NCBI RefSeq assembly: GCF_002368415.1
Contig: NZ_AP018290.1
Coordinates: 9,105,717 to 9,169,716 of the forward strand
Length of the DNA: 64,000 nucleotides
Source of the DNA: Calothrix sp. NIES-4105
Lineage (GTDB): Bacteria; Cyanobacteriota; Cyanobacteriia; Cyanobacteriales; Nostocaceae
Direction: 5' to 3'
Shown here: positions 46,574-57,300 of the stretch, piece after piece
Layout of the letters: each line of letters starts with the position of its first letter
Position numbering within the stretch: the stretch's first letter is position 1
Notes under the pieces: model-generated
Database searches by the model: none
The model's input: the letters and a program-made list of their open reading frames with translations, nothing else
Told to the model about the DNA's origin: nothing
Made by a program: the position numbers and the translations under genes

Positions 46574-47093
46574 AATTAAAGCCTTGTTTTTGTGTTGATT
46601 TTAACTTTTGTCAGTAAGGAAACCACAACAACCGCGCGTAATCTTTATCTAAGTTTTACGCAAGCTTTTTTATTTGTTGATGCGGTTATATATAACTATT
46701 TCTGGTCGAGTTAAACTTATGCAAATCCCCCCTTATTAAGGCTACCGTGTACACACAAATCTTTTAAGTTGCTTTCCTACGATATTACCCGTAACTTAAT
46801 TTTCTTCCTTTGTGCCCTTTGTGACATGCAGTGGTTTATTTTTTTACGAACCACAAAGAACACAAAGAACACAAAGGGGGGATATGCTCTTAATCATGCA
46901 TATGTGTGTACACAGTAGCTTATTAAGGGGGGGTTGGGGGGGATCAATTCTTTATCTGTGCAATTCTTGTAAGCAGGTATGGATTATAACCAGCGTTATA
47001 ATAGGCAAGCAATAAATGGATTTATTACGCATTGTAGGCGCCTTCCTAACTTGTTAGTAATATTATACTATAGTTGTCAAAAAAAAGCAAGGG
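46574..47093. other. Intergenic with inverted-repeat element
   Basis: 520 bp dominated by the element at 46727-46932; the rest is AT-rich. No gene seen. Confidence 0.6.
46727..46932. mobile_element. 206-bp MITE-like element
   Basis: The left end CCCCCCTTATTAAGGCTACC then GTGTACACACA, and the right end in inverse TGTGTGTACACAGTAGC then TTATTAAGGGGGG, form long terminal inverted repeats with few mismatches. The interior has a CCTTTGTG...CACAAAGG palindrome. No coding capacity. Confidence 0.75.
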
Positions 47094-48476
47094 TTAATTA
47101 CTCTTAGTATAAAAAGGCAGTTGAATTATAAATTCGGTTCCTTTACCTGGTGAGGTAATACATTCTAATGTGCCACCGTGTTTTTCGGTAATGATATGGT
47201 AGCTAATAGAAAGACCTAAGCCAGTACCTTTACCTTCCGGTTTTGTGGTATAAAAAGCTTGGAATATTTGGTCACGTACTGATAAATCCATGCCTTTACC
47301 GTTGTCTCCAATTTGAATTGTGACGTTTTCTTTATCTGCTGTGGTGCAAATACAGATTAAGGGAACTGTGAGTACATTCTCAGGAGTTAGATATTTATCT
47401 ATTTTACTTTTATCACCTTCCCAGTTTTTATCTTGTACACTTTCGTCAATTGCGTCGATAGCGTTGGCAATGAGATTCATGAAAACTTGGTTGAGTTGTC
47501 CTGGGTAACATTCAATTAAGGGTAAATTGCCGTATTCTTTGACAACGTGAATTGCTGGACGGAATGTTTGAGGTTTAAGACGATGTTGGAGAATCATTAG
47601 TGTGGTTTCGATACCTTCGTGGATATCCACTGCTTTTTTCTCTTTTCCATCCGCGCGCGAGTAGGTACGCATTGACTGCATGATTCCACGTATTCTGTCG
47701 CTTCCCAATTTCATCGACGAAATTAATTTTGGTAAGTCTTGAGAAATATGGTCTAAGTCTACTGCTTCAATAATTTCTTCAATCTCAGTACCTGGTTGAG
47801 GAAATTTTTGCCGATAAAGTTGAAGTAGGTTTATTAAGTCGCGCGCGTATTGGCTAGCATGATATAAATTAGTCGAAATAAAGCCAATTGGGTTGTTGAC
47901 TTCATGAGCAACCCCAGCTACCATTTGTCCTAACGAGGAAATTTTCTCGGTTTGCACTAGTTGTAACTGCGTTTTTTGGAGTTCTTCTAGCGCTTCTGAT
48001 AGTTCAGCGGTTCTTTCTGCTACTCGTTCTTCTAATTTTTGTTTTTGCTGGTCTAATTCTAGATTTAAGCGTCGTAGTTTTAATTGTACGTTAATCCGCG
48101 CGATTACTTCTTCTTGCTGAAATGGTTTAGTTATATAATCAACTGCTCCCATTTGGAAACCTTTGACTTTCTCAACAGTATCAGATAAAGCTGTCATAAA
48201 GATGATGGGGATGTCTTTTGTAACAGGATTTGATTGTAGCTTGCTACAAGCTTCAAAACCGTTGACTTTTGGCATCATTATATCGAGCAATATTAAATCT
48301 GGCGGATTGTTTTTTGCTTGCTCGATTCCTTCTAAACTATCCATTTCAACTAATACTTCATATCCAGCATCTGCTAATGTTGTATATAAAACTTCTAAGT
48401 TGGTTGGACTATCATCGATTACTAAGATAGTTTCGACGGGTCTAATATTTGAATTCTGTAGTTTATCGTTTACCAT
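47094..48476 (-). CDS. Response-regulator/histidine kinase (REC-coil-HisKA-HATPase)
   Basis: A 460-residue protein. Receiver domain at the N-terminus (TILVIDDSPTNLEVLYT, phospho-aspartate in LILLDIMMPKVNGFEA, FMTAL, DYITKPF), a coiled-coil linker, HisKA-like H-box VAGVAHEVNNPIGF, and an ATPase with N box NLIANAIDAID, G1 IQIGDNGKGMD and GKGTGLGLSI. It relays phosphate from another kinase to control its own activity. It lies 48 bp downstream of another hybrid kinase gene, probably one operon. Confidence 0.92.
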   Translation of the reverse strand: MVNDKLQNSNIRPVETILVIDDSPTNLEVLYTTLADAGYEVLVEMDSLEGIEQAKNNPPDLILLDIMMPKVNGFEACSKLQSNPVTKDIPIIFMTALSDTVEKVKGFQMGAVDYITKPFQQEEVIARINVQLKLRRLNLELDQQKQKLEERVAERTAELSEALEELQKTQLQLVQTEKISSLGQMVAGVAHEVNNPIGFISTNLYHASQYARDLINLLQLYRQKFPQPGTEIEEIIEAVDLDHISQDLPKLISSMKLGSDRIRGIMQSMRTYSRADGKEKKAVDIHEGIETTLMILQHRLKPQTFRPAIHVVKEYGNLPLIECYPGQLNQVFMNLIANAIDAIDESVQDKNWEGDKSKIDKYLTPENVLTVPLICICTTADKENVTIQIGDNGKGMDLSVRDQIFQAFYTTKPEGKGTGLGLSISYHIITEKHGGTLECITSPGKGTEFIIQLPFYTKSN

Positions 48477-48524
48477 TGTTTTAATGTATTAATAATTATA
48501 TATACAATAATTTAACTCAAGTTT

Positions 48525-50873
48525 TTAGTTTCGTATGTATTCTTGTATGAAATTTCGGATTTTTTGAATATTCAGATTTTTGGCATACTTATTTAGTTGT
48601 CTCACGAAAATGTGATATTTCTCATCCATCCTGGCAATTTTGTCCAATTCTTGTTTAATTCCTTTAATTTGTCCTTTGCGAGCATATTCGAGCAGCATTG
48701 TTAAATCTGAAACTGGTGGTATTACCATTTCACTAGTAAATACTGTTACAGCTTCACTCGACTCAACAGGAGGCGCCGCATAAGTCCAGTTAATTTTGAG
48801 ATGCTTTGTCAACATGTTATATAGCTCCTCTGGCTGTATCGGTCGAGTTAAAAAACCATCGGCGCCTGCAACCAGAGTTTTTTGACGGTCAATTTCATAT
48901 ACATTTGGTGATGCAATAATAATGACAATATCTTGAAAAAGTTCAGATTGACGCATTTTGGTGAGCATTTCCCACCCGTTCATAATTGGCATAGTAATGT
49001 CAGAAATAATTAAGTCAGGGTTATGTTGATTTGCTCTATCTATTCCCTCCTTACCGTTACTAGCTTCAATAACAACAAAACCAAGCGGTTCGAGTAAACT
49101 AATAAATAATGAGCGGTTTTCCCAAGAATCATCGACAATTAATATCTTCTTTTCATTGCCCGAATAACCAATTATTTTGCCGCGACTGGTAATAGTACTA
49201 CTTTCTGTCCAGTCTTCAGCAATTCGGCATTCAAGCTCAAATTCAAATAAACTACCAACTCCTACTTGACTTTTAACTTGAATATTACCTCCCATCATTT
49301 CAATTATTTTTTGACTGATTGTTAATCCTAGTCCAGTACCTTCATGTTGCCTTTCATTACTCATCACCTGCTCAAACGGTGAGAATATCATCTCCATTTG
49401 TTCGGGTTTCATACCAACACCTGTATCCACAACAGTAAAATTAATTTTTACAGAATTAACTTTAGTACTATTACTGAATTTAACTTGTAACTTTACACAT
49501 CCAGAATCAGTAAATTTGATAGCATTTGTAAGTAAGTTGATTAATACCTGTCGTAATCTTTTTTTATCAGCGCTAATTCCCACAGGTAAATTTGAAGCCT
49601 CATAAATAAAATCAATACCTTTTTGTTCGGCTTTAATCCGGCATATTTCTACAACTCCTTGGAGAAATGAGGGTAAATGAAAATCTACTAGCTGTAGCTC
49701 CATTTTACGCGATTCGATTTTAGATAAATCCAAGATGTCGTTGATTAAATTAAGTAAATGAAATCCACATTCATATATTGTTTTAATTCCATGCTTTTGT
49801 TCTTCAGTCAGATTGTGAGAATTAGCCAAAATTTGGGCATAACCGAGAATACCATTGAGTGGAGTTCTTAACTCATGACTCATCGAAGCCAAAAATTTAC
49901 TTTTTGCTTGGTTCGCTGTTTCTAAACTTAATTCCGTCTTTTTTTGTACCTCGATAAGTGTCTGAAGCTGGTTTACTAATTCATTGACATAATTTACAAG
50001 TTTAGATGTATCATAATCTTTAGTAACAGGTAATTTCAAGTCAAAGTTTGATTTTGTTTTGGCTTGCTTACTTGCTCGTTGAGTTATATCAATAACGCTT
50101 GTAATTGGACTCGAAATTTCATGGCTTAAGGAGCGTATAAATAAATATGTCAGTAGAAGTGCTATATTAGTACTAATAACAATAATTATCATCCTGATTA
50201 ACTGTGAACGACTTAAATCGTTTTCGGCTTTATCTTCGTGTTGCTCTGTTGTTTCAATTACATTCGTGAGTTGCTGAACGAATTCTTGTGTTTCCTCTGT
50301 ATCTTTGCTATTATATACATCAGAAAATGATTCTTGAACTCGTAATATTTGTCTTTCTAATAATCTAGTTTCAGTTTTATTTAAAACGTTTTCTAAGCTT
50401 TCGAGGTAGTCTATGTAATGCTCCTTGTATTTATCGAATAAATGCTTGAACATTTGATTCGATGATTTTTCTTTCTTGCGGTCTAATTCTGTAATTAATT
50501 GTCTACTTTGTGTGATTCGTGTTAATGCTGTTGATTTTGCCTGCTGAAAGCTTTTTGGTTTTTGAAGTGAGTTTGGAAAACTGGTTACTGTTAATAAGCT
50601 TAATGTTTGTAACCGTAAGTCACTAAGTAATTTACGCTCACGTCGTATTCTTAAACGCTGATCATTGACTTGTGAATGAAAATAATCACCTATGGCAATA
50701 GGCGCCAAACTGGCAAACATTGCTATTAATACGGCAATAATATATCCGAATTGAATTTTTCTTCGGATGGTCAAGCGATTATTTTGATTTAGGAATTCAA
50801 GTAGCCATTTTAATATTGCAACAAAGGACTGCTGCCTTATGTTTTTCTGGTTTTCATTTGCATGGTGATTCAT
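48525..50873 (-). CDS. Membrane hybrid histidine kinase
   Basis: A 782-residue protein. Two membrane spans (about 44-66 and 228-250) enclose a helical sensor domain. There follow a HAMP-like linker, HisKA with SMSHELRTPLNGILGYAQIL, HATPase (VLINLLTNAIKFT, VVDTGVGM, EGTGLGLTIS) and a C-terminal receiver (KKILIVDDSWENRSLFISL, LIISDITMPIMNGWEM), ending in a helical tail with no output domain. It senses an unknown signal and likely passes phosphate to the downstream REC-kinase. Confidence 0.92.
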   Translation of the reverse strand: MNHHANENQKNIRQQSFVAILKWLLEFLNQNNRLTIRRKIQFGYIIAVLIAMFASLAPIAIGDYFHSQVNDQRLRIRRERKLLSDLRLQTLSLLTVTSFPNSLQKPKSFQQAKSTALTRITQSRQLITELDRKKEKSSNQMFKHLFDKYKEHYIDYLESLENVLNKTETRLLERQILRVQESFSDVYNSKDTEETQEFVQQLTNVIETTEQHEDKAENDLSRSQLIRMIIIVISTNIALLLTYLFIRSLSHEISSPITSVIDITQRASKQAKTKSNFDLKLPVTKDYDTSKLVNYVNELVNQLQTLIEVQKKTELSLETANQAKSKFLASMSHELRTPLNGILGYAQILANSHNLTEEQKHGIKTIYECGFHLLNLINDILDLSKIESRKMELQLVDFHLPSFLQGVVEICRIKAEQKGIDFIYEASNLPVGISADKKRLRQVLINLLTNAIKFTDSGCVKLQVKFSNSTKVNSVKINFTVVDTGVGMKPEQMEMIFSPFEQVMSNERQHEGTGLGLTISQKIIEMMGGNIQVKSQVGVGSLFEFELECRIAEDWTESSTITSRGKIIGYSGNEKKILIVDDSWENRSLFISLLEPLGFVVIEASNGKEGIDRANQHNPDLIISDITMPIMNGWEMLTKMRQSELFQDIVIIIASPNVYEIDRQKTLVAGADGFLTRPIQPEELYNMLTKHLKINWTYAAPPVESSEAVTVFTSEMVIPPVSDLTMLLEYARKGQIKGIKQELDKIARMDEKYHIFVRQLNKYAKNLNIQKIRNFIQEYIRN

Positions 50874-51102
50874 GAGTATCTTGTGTAGTACATAATTATT
50901 TTTCTAAGTATTACAACGGTTGGCAGCATAATGTAGAGACGTAATATATTACGTCTTCAAACATCCCCCTAATTCATAGTTCCCAAAAAAGAAGCAATAA
51001 TTTACACCTTCTATAAGGTTCATAAGCTGGCGCTTAAAGTATTATTAAGGGAGGCGCTAAAGCGCTACTACGAGCGATACGAGCGGAGAAGGGATGCGCG
51101 CG

Positions 51103-52353
51103 ATGAGTTATGATTTACTACTACGCCAAGCTAAGTTGGTGACTGTACCAGATAGTCAAAAGGTACTAGATGTTGGGATTAAGGATGGTTTGGTTGTAGA
51201 GATTGCATCTAGTATTGATGGGGATGGGTTGCTGGAACTTAATGTTGATGGTAAATTGGTTTCGCCGCCTTTTGTGGAGTCTCATATTCATTTAGATTCG
51301 GCGTTGACTGCTGGTGAGCCTCGTTGGAATCAAAGTGGTACGCTATTTGAAGGTATTCAAATTTGGAGTGAGCGTAAGCAAAATTTATCGCTCGAAGATA
51401 TCAAAACGCGCGCTATCGAAACTCTCAAGCAGCAAGCTGAATATGGAATTTTATTTGTACGAACACACGCTGATGTTAGCGAACCTTCTCTTATTGCACT
51501 ACAGGGTTTGCTCGAAGCGCGCGATGCTGTTAAAGATTGGATAACTGTACAAGTCGTAGCTTTTCCTCAAGATGGTATTTATTCAAGTCCCCTAAATGAA
51601 GCGCTACTCGAAAAAGCTTTACAAATGGGCGCCGATGTCGTTGGAGGCATACCACATTACGAGCTGACTCGTGAATATGGAGTAAAATCAGTCGAGCGAG
51701 TCTTTGAATTAGCTCAACAATACGACCGTTTGATAGATATTCATTGTGACGAAGTAGACGACGAACAGTCACGGTTTCTCGAAGTTGTCGCAGCATGTGC
51801 CGCGCGTACTGGAACAGGAAAACGTGTCACCGCAAGTCATACAACTGCTTTCGGCTCATATAATAATGCCTATGCTTTTAAATTAATGGGGTTTTTACAA
51901 CGCGCGCAAATCAACTTTATTGCCAACCCGCTTATTAATATTACTTTACAAGGACGTGCTGATACTTATCCTAAACGTCGGGGTGTAACGCGCGTTAAAG
52001 AACTTTGGCAAAACGGATTAAATGTTAGCTTTGGGCACGACTGTATTCAAGACCCTTGGTATAGTTTGGGTACAGGTAATATGCTCGATGTTGCCCATAT
52101 GGGTGTTCACGTATGTCAAATGACTGGGATACCTGAAATTAATGCTTGTTACGAGATGGTGACTGTTAATGGTGCGAAAACATTACACGTCGAAGATATA
52201 TATGGTGTAGAAGTTGGAAAACCCGCATCGCTTATTGTGCTAGATACCGATAACTATTATGATGCAGTGCGGCGCCGTAGCAAACCACGCTATGTTATTT
52301 CACAAGGTAAGCTACTAACCCAAACAACACCCGAAGCCACTAAATGGCTATAA
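51103..52353 (+). CDS. Cytosine-deaminase-type amidohydrolase
   Basis: A 416-residue enzyme like CodA. Metal ligands appear as SHIHLDSAL, the histidine of IDIHCDEVDDEQ, and ASHTTAFGSY; the final aspartate is in FGHDCIQDPWYSLGTGNML. It probably deaminates cytosine or a related N-heterocycle. Start choice: AGAAGGG lies nine bases before the ATG at 51103 but abuts the ATG at 51094, so I chose the former. Codon use and neighbours are ordinary. Confidence 0.85.
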   Translation: MSYDLLLRQAKLVTVPDSQKVLDVGIKDGLVVEIASSIDGDGLLELNVDGKLVSPPFVESHIHLDSALTAGEPRWNQSGTLFEGIQIWSERKQNLSLEDIKTRAIETLKQQAEYGILFVRTHADVSEPSLIALQGLLEARDAVKDWITVQVVAFPQDGIYSSPLNEALLEKALQMGADVVGGIPHYELTREYGVKSVERVFELAQQYDRLIDIHCDEVDDEQSRFLEVVAACAARTGTGKRVTASHTTAFGSYNNAYAFKLMGFLQRAQINFIANPLINITLQGRADTYPKRRGVTRVKELWQNGLNVSFGHDCIQDPWYSLGTGNMLDVAHMGVHVCQMTGIPEINACYEMVTVNGAKTLHVEDIYGVEVGKPASLIVLDTDNYYDAVRRRSKPRYVISQGKLLTQTTPEATKWL

Positions 52354-52364
52354 CTACTGCTTTA

Positions 52365-52520
52365 TATTAGGTACGTAGTAGCGCTTCAGCGCACGAAAGC
52401 GATTTAAATTATTTAGAGGGCTAGAGCAACAACTACGTACCTATTCCATGTCATTAATTTTAATGGGTCGTAGCATAGGCGTCTCGCCTGTGCAGTGATG
52501 TCTTTATCTTGACCACAGAG
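52365..52520. repeat. Composite intergenic repeat
   Basis: Left: GGTACGTAGTAGCGC with TTAGAGGGCTAGAGCAACAA, related to 26767-27002. Right: GTAGCATAGGCGTCTCGCCTG with CCACAGAGACAG, related to 17767-17840. Two unrelated families sit end to end. The rest of the 52354-52804 interval holds the tRNA and AT-rich DNA. Confidence 0.75.
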
Positions 52521-52672
52521 ACAGCTGGTGCGCTGGATGATAAGGGTTTCATGTTTAAAAATTTTCACTATCAATTCAAATGACCTTTCCCAAATACTAA
52601 CCAAATTTGAGCTTCATGTCATTCTGCTATGCAAACAAAGCTTAACCAATAGCTTAACTTGAGTTCAAATGA

Positions 52673-52743
52673 AGCGGGTGAGGGGAATCGAACCCCTATC
52701 ATTAGCTTGGAAGGCTAAGGTTTTACCACTAAACTACACCCGC
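52673..52743 (-). tRNA. tRNA-Gly (anticodon UCC)
   Basis: On the minus strand GCGGGTG...CACCCGC forms the 7-bp acceptor stem, followed by a U discriminator. The D arm has AGTTTAGTGGTA, the anticodon loop reads CTTCCAA flanked by TTAGC/GCTAA, and the T arm contains GGGGTTCGATTCCCC. The length of 71 is normal for tRNA-Gly. CCA is not encoded. Confidence 0.95.
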
Positions 52744-52804
52744 AGGTTTATGATTTTTATTCAACTTCCCAAATATAACATGACTTGGATTCAAAAGCAA
52801 GTAT

Positions 52805-54313
52805 TTAACTAGGATTTTTCTTATCCGGCGCCGCAGACTTTATTTCAATGTATCTAAGCATGTAACCAGGTGTCGCAATTCCATCAACATCTTTACCTGG
52901 TTCAAATCTGATATTTCCCTTGTTCAGCTTGAAATATTGTTCTGCGTATCTTTGGCACAAGTCGCCTGTTTCTGATGAACCAGTAGCTTTAATACCCGAA
53001 GCACCTTCTCCAGGTTTATCTATTTCACCCTTATTGTTGATAAATAACTGGACAAGGCATCTTTGAGATTTTGTTAACAACTTTTTGTCTTTTTCATCGA
53101 GTACAGGTAATTTTTTTGGAGTTTTCGCTGTATCTATAAGCCGAGGGGGCACCACAAGCTGATCAACTCCTCCCTTGTTGTTGAGTACGTTCTGTGCCTC
53201 ATCATCTACGGGTAATGAGCTTGCGATCCAAAATCCTCCTTGACTTTCGCTATTACCTGCTGTTGTAGTTGCTGGTATTGATGTCGGTTTGGGTTGAGAT
53301 GTTGGTGTTGATGTTGGTGTGAATATTGGTTTTGGTGTAGATGTTTGTGTTGGTGTGGGTGTAGGAGTTTCTGTCGGAGGTGCAGGTGCATTTCCTGGTA
53401 CTTCTATAGGAGTGCTTAGAGGTACAGGTAGCTGATTTGTTGCAACTTCTCGTTTTCGTCGTTCTGCATCAATTTCTTCCTGACGCAGTTGCTCGGCAAG
53501 TTTCTGTTGACGTTGTTGTTCGGCAATTTCTTTTTGACGTTGTTCAGTAAGTTTCTGCTGTAGTTGACGCTCGGCTTCTTGCTGACGCAGTTGAGAGGCA
53601 ATTTCTTTTTGACGTTGTTGTTCGGTAAGTTTCTGCTGCCGTTGGCGTTCGGCTTCTTGCTCAAGCCTAATTTCGGCTTCTTGTTGCTGACGTTGCTGTT
53701 CGGTAAGTTGTTGAAGGCGCCTAATTTCGGCAATTTCTTTTTGACGTTGTTGTTCTGCAAGTTTTGAAAGGCGCCGTCTTTCTGCTTCTTGTTGTAGGCG
53801 CCTAATTTCGGCGAGTTGTTGAAGGCGCCTAATTTCGGCGAGCTTGGGGTCTGGTTTGGGTTTCGGATTTAATTTTTTAGGCTCAATTTTAGGAGTCGGT
53901 GGTGTTAGTACAGTTTTTTTATCTAATGGTGATTTATTAACAGGCTTTTTAATAGTTACCTTATTTGTAAATGCAATTGTACCCGGTTGTGATACTTGCT
54001 TTTGAGGCGGTTGTACTGGAGTCGATTTTACTTGAATTGGTTTTGTTGATTGTAATTTGGGTTTTTGCGCTATTATTCTAGGTTTTGTTCTAATTGTTGC
54101 CCTAGGCACTACTTCTACTACTTGAAGTGGTCTTGCCCCAGCTCGTGAAGAACGACCTACTATATTTAATTTGGATGAAAGCATCAACCAAAGTAATAGT
54201 GAGTGTAATGCGACAGAACCAATCACAATGGCTATCCACAAACCCGGCGGGTCAATGTGGCGCCGTTCGATTGTGATTGGCATTGGTGTTTTATCAGCTA
54301 CCGATTCAGGCAT
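52805..54313 (-). CDS. TonB/TolA-like energy transducer family protein
   Basis: A 502-residue protein with an N-terminal cytosolic stretch, one membrane span (LWIAIVIGSVALHSLLLWLM), a proline/lysine-rich linker, a long charged coiled coil with repeats (RRLQQLAEIRRLQQEAERRR; QQRQKEIAE), a threonine/proline-rich segment and a C-terminal globular domain with RCLVQLFINNKGEIDKPG. This is the TolA/TonB design, which spans the periplasm to act on the outer membrane. No exbB/exbD is adjacent. The coiled-coil DNA is a microsatellite-like repeat. Confidence 0.75.
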   Translation of the reverse strand: MPESVADKTPMPITIERRHIDPPGLWIAIVIGSVALHSLLLWLMLSSKLNIVGRSSRAGARPLQVVEVVPRATIRTKPRIIAQKPKLQSTKPIQVKSTPVQPPQKQVSQPGTIAFTNKVTIKKPVNKSPLDKKTVLTPPTPKIEPKKLNPKPKPDPKLAEIRRLQQLAEIRRLQQEAERRRLSKLAEQQRQKEIAEIRRLQQLTEQQRQQQEAEIRLEQEAERQRQQKLTEQQRQKEIASQLRQQEAERQLQQKLTEQRQKEIAEQQRQQKLAEQLRQEEIDAERRKREVATNQLPVPLSTPIEVPGNAPAPPTETPTPTPTQTSTPKPIFTPTSTPTSQPKPTSIPATTTAGNSESQGGFWIASSLPVDDEAQNVLNNKGGVDQLVVPPRLIDTAKTPKKLPVLDEKDKKLLTKSQRCLVQLFINNKGEIDKPGEGASGIKATGSSETGDLCQRYAEQYFKLNKGNIRFEPGKDVDGIATPGYMLRYIEIKSAAPDKKNPS

Positions 54314-54356
54314 TGTATAGAGTAGGCTCGCGTTTTAACAATAACCATTTGCCATT

Positions 54357-57300
54357 CTAACGATTCGCCACGACTTCTGGTGTAACTACAAATGTTAAAA
54401 CTGTCTCATCAACTCCTTTTAATTCTAATGAACTGCCTTTAATTATTTCTTCGTCTTGTAAATAGTCTGCAACTGCTGCCGAGGCAAGTATTGTACCTGG
54501 CTTTGCTGCTTGCTGTAACCGCGCGGCTATATTCACGCTTGGACCTATTGCTGTATAGTCTGCACGTTCGGAACTGCCGAACATCCCAACTACTGCTGTA
54601 CCTTGATGGATGCCACACCTGAATTGAACTTCGCTTCGACCATCAGTATCGAATATTCCTTGCTGGCGCCAACGTGCGTTTAGTTTGTCAAGAGAACGTA
54701 ACATTGCTCTTGCTGTGTTTATCGACCGTCGCACTTGCTCGTTAGGAGTTAATTCTTCTGGTGCCCCAAATAAAGCTAAAATTGCATCTCCCATAAATTT
54801 ATCGACGGTGCCACCATTATCAAACACTGCTCGTGTCATTGCTTCAAGATACTCGTTCAGTAACTCGGCAACTTTGCGTGACCTAAGTGTATTCGATAAC
54901 TGCGTAAATCCTACTATGTCGCTAAATAACACTGTAATTAATCGCGGCTCTGGACGTAAATCTAGTACTAAATCACCTGCTGCTGCTTTTTGCACTAATG
55001 CTGGTGGTAAAAAACGTTGCAATACAGATTCTGTTAGATATGTATTTAGTTCCAAAACGCGACGTTCGTTTTCTTTTAATGCTACGAGATTTCGCACTTC
55101 TGCAAGTAGCTCACGGTCGTTAAAGGGTTTTGCTAAATAAGCGTCGGCGCCTAATTCTGTGCCGGAAATACGGGTTTCTTCATCGATTTTTGCAGTTAGA
55201 AGAATTACTGGTGTTCCTTTTAACTTTGAATCATTCCGAATCATGCCAATCATTTCCAATCCTGTCACTAAGGGCATCATTAAATCGGTGACAATTAAAC
55301 TAGGTTGGAATTTTTGAGCATTTTTGAAACCGTCTGCACCGTTGCGTGCGGTATGTACTTTATACCCATTCGCTCGAAGAATACCTGAAACATAACCACG
55401 TAAGTCAGGATTATCATCAACTACAAGAATTGTATGCCCCGTGGGAACAACTTCGTGCGCTTCAGAAAAATCATGGGCGCCAGTAGGAGTTTCGTCAACT
55501 TCGATAAGTTCTAAATCAGCAAGTTCAACCGAAGCACGGTTAACGTTTAATTCAGCAGGTGCATCAATAACGCAGTCAAGAGGTAAATGCTCGGTTCCAG
55601 CTAGTAATGAAATAGTAAAAGTTGTTCCCTCACCATAAACTGAGTCAACTGTCACCTCACCACCGTGAAGTTCCACTAATTCTTTAACTAAAGCTAAACC
55701 TAAACCACTACCTTCATATGAACGGTTCTCTGAACCTTCAGCTTGACGGAAGCGTTCAAATAAGTGTGGAAGTTGCTGCTTGATAATTCCGATACCAGTA
55801 TCTCTAACTTGTAAAATACAATTTTGCTTATTTGAAACTAGTTCAACTGAAATCGTTCCACCATCTGGTGTAAACTTCATTGCGTTCGACAGTAGGTTAT
55901 AAAGTACCTTGTCAAATTTTTCCATATCCAGATACACTGCTGGACATTGACTAAGCTTGCTAACTAGCTGCAATCCTTTTTTCTCGCAGTAGGTGCGGAA
56001 TGACTCGACAATTTGGCTTGTAAATTCTACCAAATCGCATTTGCGAAAAGTTGGTTGCATCCTGCCTGCATCAAGACGCTGTAGGTCTAATAGCTGGTTA
56101 ACTAATCGCAGCAAGCGACGCGAGTTACGTAAAGCGATAGTACTTTGAGCATAAGATAATCCTTCTTTGTTAGCAACCGCTGATTCGAGCGGCCCTTGAA
56201 TCAATGTAATAGGTGTCCGAAACTCGTGCGAGATATTTTGGAAAAATTCTGTTTTTTGTCTATCTAGTTCTAATAACCGTTCGGCTTGTTCGCGCGTCTT
56301 TTGATATAAGCGTGACTGCTGTACTGCTATTGCAGCTTGAGCTGCGACACTAGACGCTAGTTCAATTTCTGTATTAAGCCATTTCCGCGCTTTGTTGTCT
56401 TGCCGCAGCGTTATACTGCCGATACTTTTTCCATCTGCTAATAATGGCACAACTATAAGCGAACGCGAACGACCCCGCAAAGGCAAGTCAAACCCGCTTA
56501 ACTCCGGTGGACAATTATTCATATCCGTTACTACAACTGGTTCGAGTGTTCGTAACATGTGTAGCAGTATTGGATTTTCTCTTATTGGCGCCGAAGACAA
56601 AGGTAATTGTGATAATATGTCGTGTTGTATATTTTCATCTAAATGATTATCATTACTTTCATATAAACCTACACACTGAACATATTCGTCTTCCTCAGTC
56701 CACAGTGACAATACGCAACCGTTGACTTGTAAAGCTTGTCCAAGTTGTTGAGTAATAGCAGCAAAAATATCTTGTTGGTTAAGGCTAGAACGAATCGCAC
56801 TAGTAATTGTATTAATTAATGCTTCTCTTTGTGCTAATGCCCGTACTTGTTCGTAGGCATAAGCTTGTGATAATGCTAAAGCGGCTTGATCTGCCACCAT
56901 CATTACTAGTTTAACTTCATCATCGCTCCACATACGACTAGAGTCGCATTGATGCAGCGCTAATACAGCCATCAATTCTTGTCGGAGAATTAATGGTACT
57001 ACTAAACTCGAACTAATATTTGAGACAGCAAATGCCTGCGCGCGGACATGAAAGACCGCTTGACTTTGAATGCGCTCATCATTACTGACATCATTAATGA
57101 CCTGCACAGAGCGCGTTTCCCAAACAGTCTCGCGGAGTATAGATAGGTTTTGCTCGTCATCCAAATGGTCTGCGTTAAAAGGCGCCTTTTGGTAAATAAA
57201 GCTTTCGTCCGCTAACTGCCCATTTAAAAAAGGACGCAATAAACAGACATCAACTTCAAGCATATGACCAACTGTATCGACAATCGTTTGTAAAATTTGT

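Noticed and set aside
52673-52743. Second tRNA or tmRNA near the tRNA-Gly
   Set aside because: The flanks are repeats and AT-rich DNA without a second cloverleaf.
53564-53767. Plus-strand frames rich in leucine and phenylalanine in the TonB/TolA-like gene
   Set aside because: They are the antisense of the QQRQKE coiled-coil repeat and arise from its periodic codons.
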